Assembly (NCBI GenBank): GCA_030620925.1
Contig: JAUXIQ010000029.1
Location: 1 to 11,174 of the forward strand
DNA length: 11,174 nucleotides
Source of the DNA: JAUXIQ01 sp030620925 [NCBI: Nitrospinota bacterium]
GTDB lineage: Bacteria > JAUXIQ01
Direction of reading: 5' to 3'
The first letter of the stretch is position 1; every line of letters starts with the position of its first letter. Below the pieces are notes generated by a model. That model was not told where the DNA came from. It ran no database searches and was given only the letters and a program-made list of their open reading frames with translations. Shown here piece after piece: positions 6,754 to 11,174 of the stretch. A program made the translations under genes and the position numbers.

Positions 6754-7560
6754 CTAAGACAGCGAGTCCAGGAATTCGACCACCGCTTTATCGAATTGCT
6801 CCTGTTTCTCGGAGGCCACCGCGTGCCCTGCGTCTTCTATGCGCACCAGTTTCGCTCCCGGGATGTTCTTTTCCGTGTATTCCGAGTATTTCAAGGGGGT
6901 GGCCAGGTCTTCCTCGCCGCAAATGATCAGGGCGGGGAGGTTTATGCCCGGCAGGTCGCTCATCCTGTTGAAAGCGTCGCAGGCCAGGAAATCGTAATAC
7001 CTTATGCGGGGGTCGGTCTTGGCGCTCTCTATCCATCCTTCCCGAACGATTTCCATGGACGTCTTCTGCGAGTAAGACCATCGATCGTACTGGACCGGTT
7101 CCTTGCCTTCCATCACCCGCTTCATCTGCTCCAGTCGTTCCGGCAGAACCTTCAGCTTGGCCCCGGTGCCCACCAGGATGATACCTTTAAGCTTCTCCGG
7201 ACGGGTGATGGCGTATTCGATGGTTATTGCCCCGCCCATGGAATGGCCCAGGATCACAAAGGGGCTCAAATTCAGGGCGTCTACGAATTTGTCCAGGAAA
7301 GTGCAGTAGTCGGTGATTGTCCTGGGGCTCTCCAGCCCGCCTGAGCGGCCGTGAGCGGGTAGATCGATGGACAAAGGGCTGTGTTTCTGACCGATGGCTT
7401 CCAGATGTTTTGAAAATGGGTGGCCGTTCCCCCCTGCACCGTGGCACGTGAGGAGGCGCTGCCCTTGGCTTAAATCGGGGAGGACGTCGGGCAGGATGGT
7501 CTGCCCGGCATGGAAATAGTTGATGGCCACATCATCGATATAGACATATTTTGAAGGCAT
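6754..7560 (-). CDS. Alpha/beta hydrolase
   Basis: This 268-residue protein is a complete alpha/beta-hydrolase fold. The oxyanion-hole segment is CHGAGGNG (39-46). The nucleophile elbow is GHSMGG (105-110, S107). The acid is probably D218 in CGEEDLATP, and the histidine is H246 in DAGHAVAS. A helical lid lies near 138-200. There is no signal peptide, so it is cytoplasmic. The family includes esterases, C-C bond hydrolases acting on ring-cleavage products, and thioesterases; the sequence alone does not pick among them. It is the first gene of the hydrolase-thiolase-DUF35 run, which suggests a CoA-thioester or carbon-carbon substrate. The ATG at 7560 has GAGGAG upstream. Its promoter should lie in the intergenic region to the right, but no strong -35/-10 pair was found there. 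Confidence 0.9.
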   Translation of the reverse strand: MPSKYVYIDDVAINYFHAGQTILPDVLPDLSQGQRLLTCHGAGGNGHPFSKHLEAIGQKHSPLSIDLPAHGRSGGLESPRTITDYCTFLDKFVDALNLSPFVILGHSMGGAITIEYAITRPEKLKGIILVGTGAKLKVLPERLEQMKRVMEGKEPVQYDRWSYSQKTSMEIVREGWIESAKTDPRIRYYDFLACDAFNRMSDLPGINLPALIICGEEDLATPLKYSEYTEKNIPGAKLVRIEDAGHAVASEKQEQFDKAVVEFLDSLS

Positions 7561-8099
7561 CGTTTCTCCTCTGCAAAAGTATTAGCTGTCTTGACGAAAA
7601 GGAAGCGGAAACCTCATGGATTTTAACGTTCGACAAAACCCTCAAAATTTCCCGTGCCCTGACGGAGAATAGTCTCCTCGCTTCGAGCAAACTGATTTTA
7701 GCATACTTGCCCCTTTATATAGTTATTTAAAACAAAAAGGGGGACAAATTTCCTTTTCCCCTCATACTTACCGATGGTAGACTGCACGATGGTAAACGGA
7801 CGGATTATGCCCTGTCTGCCGGTGGACGTGCCGGAGCGCTTTGAAAACATGAACACCTCTCGGGTTTTCCCAAGATAAACGTTCCGCCGCAAGTGGCTTA
7901 CCGCCCCCCCGTGGGAACGCCTTCCAGGCGCGAGGAAGGAAAGGTACAAAAAGGTGCAAAATTAAAAACCGTAGAGACAATTCATGTCCCGCCTGCCGCG
8001 GGATGTCTCTACAAATTCTTAGGCCTTAAGTAAAACTTTTTTAGCAAGGGCAAGGTGCACCGCGCCCTTACTTTACAAATATCGGGAGACCGGACTGCG
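7561..8099. other. Long intergenic region between divergent genes, rich in small inverted repeats
   Basis: About 540 bp separate the divergent hydrolase and DUF6062-like genes, so promoters for both should lie here. An AT-rich stretch at 7690-7735 is the most promoter-like part, but no clean sigma-70 pair was found. Structure seen: direct repeats CGATGGTA at 7772-7779 and 7787-7794; CGTTCC (7880-7885) with GGAACG (7914-7919); CCTTCC (7920-7925) with GGAAGG (7934-7939); the palindromic element at 7971-8012; and AAGGGC (8046-8051) with GCCCTT (8064-8069) enclosing the palindrome GGTGCACC. Short open frames here resemble no known protein and lack good ribosome binding sites. The region may be remnants of repeats or transferred DNA. 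Confidence 0.5.
7971..8012. repeat. Palindromic repeat element with GTAGAGACA / TGTCTCTAC termini
   Basis: Outer arms GTAGAGACA (7971-7979) and TGTCTCTAC (8004-8012) are perfect 9 bp complements. Inside, TCCCGC (7987-7992) pairs with GCGGGA (7998-8003) around CTGCC. Seven unpaired bases (7980-7986) on the left side form a bulge. GTAGAGAC...GTCTCTAC ends are a pattern I recall from small dispersed palindromic repeats in several bacterial groups. Only one copy is in this window, so a dispersed family is inferred. No T run follows on either strand, so it is not an intrinsic terminator. Confidence 0.6.
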
Positions 8100-8729
8100 A
8101 TGAAGAGGAAAATGAAGAAACACAATGTCTACTTCGATCTGCTGGAGGCGATGGGTGCGAGTGGGTGCCCCATCTGCTCTCTCACCCGGCGGGCCTCGGC
8201 GCGATACCTGGCTGCCATCCTGAACGAAGGGGTGAACGATCCTCCGCTGCGAAGGAAACTGAGCGATTCCCTGGGCTTCTGCAACGCCCACGCCTGGGAG
8301 CTGCGGGATATCGGCGACAGCCTGGCGACGGCCATCATCTACAAGGACCTTGTTGATCTGTTGGCGGATAGACTGGAAAGCGGGCTTGAAGTAAGCGGGA
8401 AGTGCCCCGCCTGCGTTTCAACCGAGACTGCGGAGAAAGAATACCTGGCGTCCTTTAACAAGTTCATTAAAGAAAAGGAGTTCATGGATAGATACGATAC
8501 TTCCTGCGGGCTGTGCCACCAGCACCTTGCCGCTGTTTTGAAGATTGTCAAAGATGAGAGAAGCGCCGGGATTATCAAGGAGAAAGAAACAGGCAAGCTG
8601 AAAGAACTTTCCGGTCAACTGGCGGAATATATAAGGAAGAAGGACTACAGAAACGCCCACGAAAGCCCCGGCGAGGAGCGGGATTCCTGGATTCGGGCGG
8701 TGGAGAAGGTCTCCGGCGGGCGGCGTTAG
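8100..8729 (+). CDS. DUF6062-like cysteine-rich protein with two CPxC...CxxH modules
   Basis: This is a 209-residue soluble protein without signal peptide or membrane segment. Cysteines and histidines cluster in two similar halves. The first has CPIC (C23, C26) and GFCNAH (C61, H64); the second has CPAC (C102, C105) and GLCHQH (C139, H142), with an extra C136. The spacing between CPxC and CxxH is 34-35 residues in both halves, and YLA occurs at matching places, so the halves look like a duplication, each able to bind a metal such as zinc. Overall it resembles the uncharacterised DUF6062 family of Bacillota, Chloroflexota and Actinomycetota, recalled from memory. The C-terminal 60 residues are charged and helical. 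I take the ATG at 8100, with GGGAG 12-13 bases upstream; an ATG at 8112 is possible, and a GTG at 8055 in frame is less likely. It is the only plus-strand gene and converges on the molybdenum hydroxylase gene. Function unknown. Confidence 0.8.
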   Translation: MKRKMKKHNVYFDLLEAMGASGCPICSLTRRASARYLAAILNEGVNDPPLRRKLSDSLGFCNAHAWELRDIGDSLATAIIYKDLVDLLADRLESGLEVSGKCPACVSTETAEKEYLASFNKFIKEKEFMDRYDTSCGLCHQHLAAVLKIVKDERSAGIIKEKETGKLKELSGQLAEYIRKKDYRNAHESPGEERDSWIRAVEKVSGGRR

Positions 8730-8747
8730 TTCAGCTCTGCCCCGTTC

Positions 8748-11030
8748 TTATTCTCCTTTTTCTTTGAGGGCGCTCAGTATCTTCTCCGGAGTTATGGGGA
8801 GCGATTTTATGCGCACGCCTATGGCGTCGTAGACGGCGTTGGCGATGGCCGCAGCGGTGGGCACGTTGGGCTGTTCACCGAGTCCCTTGGCGCCGTAAGG
8901 CCCGGGGCCGTTCCTGTTTTCGACGAAACAGCATTCCACTTCAGGCATGTCGGCGGCGGTGAGCATGCCGTAGTCCCTGAAGTGGGGGTTCAAAACCTCG
9001 CCCCCTTTTTCCTTTATATGTTCACTGAGGGCGAAGCCGATGCCCTGATGCACGCCTCCCAGCACCTGGTTTTCCGCGTTGGTGGGATTTATAAGGAGGC
9101 CCACGTCGTTTGCAGAGACCAGCTTGACCAGCTTGACCATCCCCGTCCCGGTGTCCACCTCCACCTCGGTGGCCTGTGCCACGAAGGCACGGTCCTCGCC
9201 CATATCGAAGACGAAGCCTTTCAGCGCGTTCTGGTCGAAGCTGCCCAGCTTACCGAAGTAGGTTCCCGTCCCCATAATGGGTCCATGAGCGAGGAAGTGG
9301 CTGCTCAGGGCCAGCCTCTTCATGCTTATCTGCTGTTCCGGAGCATGTTTGACCCTGATCACGCCCTCCTCCATCTCCAGGTGTTTCGGGTAGGTGTCGA
9401 GCTGTTGGGCGGCCATCTCCAGGAGCTTGGCTTTAAGGTCTCCGGCGGCGTTTCTCACCGCCTGTCCGATGCAGTGGGTTATGCGGCTTCCGCTGCTCAT
9501 TAAATCGAAAGGCGAATGGTCTGTGTCCTTGGGGGCCATCAGCATGCGGTCCAGGGGGAGCCCCAGCTCCTCGGCGGCCACCTGCAGGGCCATGATGTCG
9601 GTGCCCGTGGCGTCGGGTGCGCCGATGGAGAGGCTCACCGTGCCGTCCACGTTAAGTTTCATCGTAGCGCCCGATGCCCCCACGCCGCTGTACCAGTTGC
9701 CCACGGCGATGCCTTTACCCCTGTTAGGGCCGCTTCTCGCTTTCAGCTCTATCCCTTCAGCCGCCTTGAGAAGGACTTCCTCTATGCCCACCCCGAGGTA
9801 GCGGTCTCCGCACGGGCCGGTGTAGCCCTCCTCCACGGCGTTCTTCAGGCGCAGTTCCACCGGGTCCATTCCCAGTTTACGGGCAATGATGTCCATCTGT
9901 GACTCGAAGGCGAAGGTGGGTTGGGGGGCGCCGTGTGCCCGGCAGCAGTGCGCGCTCATCTTGTTGGTGTAGACGCAGTAGGAATCGACCTCCACGTTGG
10001 GTACCTTGTATGGGCCAACTGCCTGCTTGGCCCCTTCACCGGCCACCATGGGGCCTGCATCGGAAAATGCTCCGGTATCGTAGACCAGTTTCACCTTGCG
10101 GGCGGTGATTGTTCCGTCCTTTTTCACACCGGTCTTTATTTCTATTGTCGTGGAGTGCCTGGGGTTGAAAGAGGTGAACTCCTCCTCTCTGGAAGTCACT
10201 ATTTTCACCGGGTGCCCGCTCTTCTTGGAGAGCAGGATGCAGTAGGGCTCTATGCGAACAGCTTCTTTGGAACCGAAACTGCCCCCGATGGTCGTGGGGT
10301 AAACCGATATATGGTTGAGGGGAAGACCGAATATCTCCGAAAGCTGCCCTCTGAGATAGAAAGCGAGGGTGGTGGGCGTCCATACCTCGATCCTCCCCGT
10401 GGAGTGTACCCGGGCGATGGCAGCATGGGGCTCTATCTGTCCCTGAATAATGCTCTGGGTGTGGAAAACGTCCTCGAAGATGTGGTCGGCTTCCCTGAAC
10501 CCCTTTTCCACATCCCCACGTCTGATGCTGGTTTGAGAGCATACGTTCCCGGACTTCACTACAATTGAGCTTCCACTATATTCACCGCAGTGCTCGTGGA
10601 TGAGGATCGCCTCGGGGTCCATGGCTTCTATTGCATCGAACAGGCCGGGAAGCTTCTTATACTCCACCCTGATGCTCTCGATGGCCTCTTCCGCAAGCTC
10701 CGCAGTGGGCGCGGCGACAACGGCCACCGGCTCGCCGATGAATCGGACTTTTTCAGAAGCGAAAAAGGGCATGTCCTGCACTGCGCCGCCGATGAGTGCC
10801 TGCGGTGCGTCCTCGGCGGTGGCCACGTATTTTTTCCCTCCCAGCAGCTTTTCGGCCCTCGAGGTGTCGACACGCATTATTTCGGCGTGGGGGTGGGGGC
10901 TGCGCAGAATTTTGCCGTGCAGCATACCGGGCATTTTGATATCGGCGGCGTATTGAGTGGCGCCGGTAACTTTCTCTTTTATATCAAGCACCGGCAGGTG
11001 CTTACCTATATAGGAAAATTCTTCTTTCAT
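8748..11030 (-). CDS. Xanthine dehydrogenase/aldehyde oxidase-family molybdopterin-binding subunit
   Basis: At 760 residues it is a full-length large subunit of a molybdenum hydroxylase. The N-terminal a/b hammerhead domain covers about 15-130 (DIKEKVTGATQYAADIKMPG, then LRSPHPHAEI). The molybdopterin domains follow: TIGGSFGSK (247-255), the active-site loop HCCRAHGAPQ (361-370), DTDHSPFDLMSSGSRIT (502-518) and the base-providing glutamate E719 in GAKGLGEQ. Such enzymes hydroxylate a C-H bond of a heterocycle, aldehyde or acyl-CoA aromatic using water, passing electrons through separate FeS and FAD subunits. None of those is in the window; they may lie beyond its right edge. The loop departs from the usual FRGFG form, so the substrate is hard to guess. 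The ATG at 11030 overlaps the stop of a nearly identical paralog (ATGA), with AGGAGA about ten bases upstream. The stop is 18 bp from the convergent DUF6062-like gene. Confidence 0.93.
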   Translation of the reverse strand: MKEEFSYIGKHLPVLDIKEKVTGATQYAADIKMPGMLHGKILRSPHPHAEIMRVDTSRAEKLLGGKKYVATAEDAPQALIGGAVQDMPFFASEKVRFIGEPVAVVAAPTAELAEEAIESIRVEYKKLPGLFDAIEAMDPEAILIHEHCGEYSGSSIVVKSGNVCSQTSIRRGDVEKGFREADHIFEDVFHTQSIIQGQIEPHAAIARVHSTGRIEVWTPTTLAFYLRGQLSEIFGLPLNHISVYPTTIGGSFGSKEAVRIEPYCILLSKKSGHPVKIVTSREEEFTSFNPRHSTTIEIKTGVKKDGTITARKVKLVYDTGAFSDAGPMVAGEGAKQAVGPYKVPNVEVDSYCVYTNKMSAHCCRAHGAPQPTFAFESQMDIIARKLGMDPVELRLKNAVEEGYTGPCGDRYLGVGIEEVLLKAAEGIELKARSGPNRGKGIAVGNWYSGVGASGATMKLNVDGTVSLSIGAPDATGTDIMALQVAAEELGLPLDRMLMAPKDTDHSPFDLMSSGSRITHCIGQAVRNAAGDLKAKLLEMAAQQLDTYPKHLEMEEGVIRVKHAPEQQISMKRLALSSHFLAHGPIMGTGTYFGKLGSFDQNALKGFVFDMGEDRAFVAQATEVEVDTGTGMVKLVKLVSANDVGLLINPTNAENQVLGGVHQGIGFALSEHIKEKGGEVLNPHFRDYGMLTAADMPEVECCFVENRNGPGPYGAKGLGEQPNVPTAAAIANAVYDAIGVRIKSLPITPEKILSALKEKGE
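8752..8886. repeat. Direct repeat copy 1: 3' end of the complete molybdenum hydroxylase gene
   Basis: These 135 bp match 11040-11174 at 133 positions, 2288 bp apart. The match begins at the AAAGGAGA just before the stop codon and runs inwards through the coding sequence. The two differences (ACT/ACC for Thr, CTC/CTG for Leu) are both synonymous. The window ends before the other limit of the match can be seen. Confidence 0.95.
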
Positions 11031-11174
11031 GAGCCGATCTCTCCTTTTTCTTTGAGGGCGCTGAGTATCTTCTCCGGGGTTATGGGGAGCGATTTTATGC
11101 GCACGCCTATGGCGTCGTAGACGGCGTTGGCGATGGCCGCAGCGGTGGGCACGTTGGGCTGTTCACCGAGTCCC
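11027..11174 (-). CDS. Second molybdopterin-binding subunit, C-terminal end only (tandem paralog)
   Basis: Only the last 48 full codons and stop are in the window. They begin GLGEQPNVPTAAAIANAVYD and end in KEKGEIGS. The first 45 residues, up to KEKGE, are identical to the end of the complete gene next to it, including the catalytic glutamate of the GLGE motif. After KEKGE this copy carries three more residues (IGS) because its stop is displaced into the ATGA overlap with the downstream start. The gene presumably encodes another large subunit of the same family, co-transcribed and translationally coupled with its neighbour. Whether the similarity continues across the full length cannot be seen here. 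Confidence 0.9.
   Translation of the reverse strand, partial: GLGEQPNVPTAAAIANAVYDAIGVRIKSLPITPEKILSALKEKGEIGS
11040..11174. repeat. Direct repeat copy 2: 3' end of the tandem molybdenum hydroxylase paralog
   Basis: This copy differs from 8752-8886 at two of 135 positions and is cut by the window edge, so the repeat is probably longer. In this copy the AAAGGAGA near the end acts as the Shine-Dalgarno sequence for the next gene. In copy 1 the same bases precede no same-strand gene. Confidence 0.95.

Noticed and set aside
7774-7878. 34-codon plus-strand frame containing MPCLPVDVPERFENM, next to GGGGGACAAATTT
   Set aside because: It is vaguely like the start of REP-associated transposases and the signature near them, but the match is too short and no transposase motifs follow.
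7698-7949. 83-codon minus-strand open frame in the intergenic region
   Set aside because: No recognisable motif, no good ribosome binding site, and it crosses the hairpin-rich stretch. It may be a remnant, but nothing supports a gene.
8055-8099. Upstream GTG start adding 15 residues to the DUF6062-like protein
   Set aside because: No Shine-Dalgarno sequence precedes it, and it lies in a hairpin. The ATG at 8100 has GGGAG upstream and directly precedes the family-like KKHNVYFDLLEAM segment.
8505-8519. CGLCH in the DUF6062-like protein as a c-type haem site
   Set aside because: There is no signal peptide for export, and the segment aligns with CxxH of the first module, so metal binding by the CHQH part is the better reading.
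8700-8760. Bidirectional terminator between the convergent genes
   Set aside because: The 18 bp gap has no GC-rich stem followed by a T run on either strand, so no terminator can be called.

Overview
The window is a gene-dense bacterial segment of moderately high G+C. It holds eight complete protein genes and two genes cut by the window edges. All lie on the minus strand except one plus-strand gene at 8100-8729. No rRNA, tRNA, CRISPR array or complete mobile element is visible. The gene content suggests an anaerobic or facultative environmental bacterium of the Chloroflexota or Gram-positive sort: acyl-CoA chemistry, a molybdenum hydroxylase and a DUF6062-type protein. No marker gene fixes the lineage, so this is only a guess.

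Right block, minus strand (11174 to 8748). A molybdopterin-binding subunit of the xanthine dehydrogenase/aldehyde oxidase family (8748-11030) is preceded by the 3' end of a paralog (11027-11174), which overlaps it by ATGA. The last 135 bp of the visible paralog match the 3' end of the complete gene at 133 of 135 positions. Both differences are synonymous, so this is a very recent tandem duplication or a gene conversion.

Middle block. The plus-strand gene 8100-8729 encodes a DUF6062-like cysteine-rich protein. It converges on the molybdenum hydroxylase gene with an 18 bp gap. Its sequence shows two copies of a CPxC...CxxH module. To its left is a long intergenic region (7561-8099) with several hairpins, including a GTAGAGACA/TGTCTCTAC palindromic repeat.

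Acyl-CoA block, minus strand (7560 to 5080). The genes are an alpha/beta hydrolase, a thiolase-like (SCP2/lipid-transfer type) protein, and a DUF35 Zn-ribbon/OB-fold protein. Gaps are short and each gene has a good Shine-Dalgarno sequence. Thiolase-like plus DUF35 pairs form known acyl-CoA C-C bond-forming or -breaking complexes. This thiolase lacks the second catalytic cysteine, which argues against ordinary acetoacetyl-CoA thiolase chemistry.

Left block, minus strand (4942 to 1). A nicotinamidase/isochorismatase-family hydrolase is followed by a membrane-anchored transglutaminase-like protein, an ABC ATPase overlapping it by ATGA, and a large ABC-2-like permease. A probable intrinsic terminator separates ATPase from permease. 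After a 147 bp gap comes the 5' end of an AMP-dependent acyl-CoA synthetase gene, whose start lies directly behind a ten-G tract.

Taken together, the acyl-CoA synthetase, hydrolase, thiolase/DUF35 pair and molybdenum hydroxylase would fit catabolism of a cyclic or branched organic acid through CoA thioesters. The substrate cannot be read from the sequence. No clearly new system is evident. The best leads are the tandem molybdenum hydroxylase genes, the transglutaminase-ABC exporter operon and the duplicated metal-site architecture of the DUF6062-like protein.
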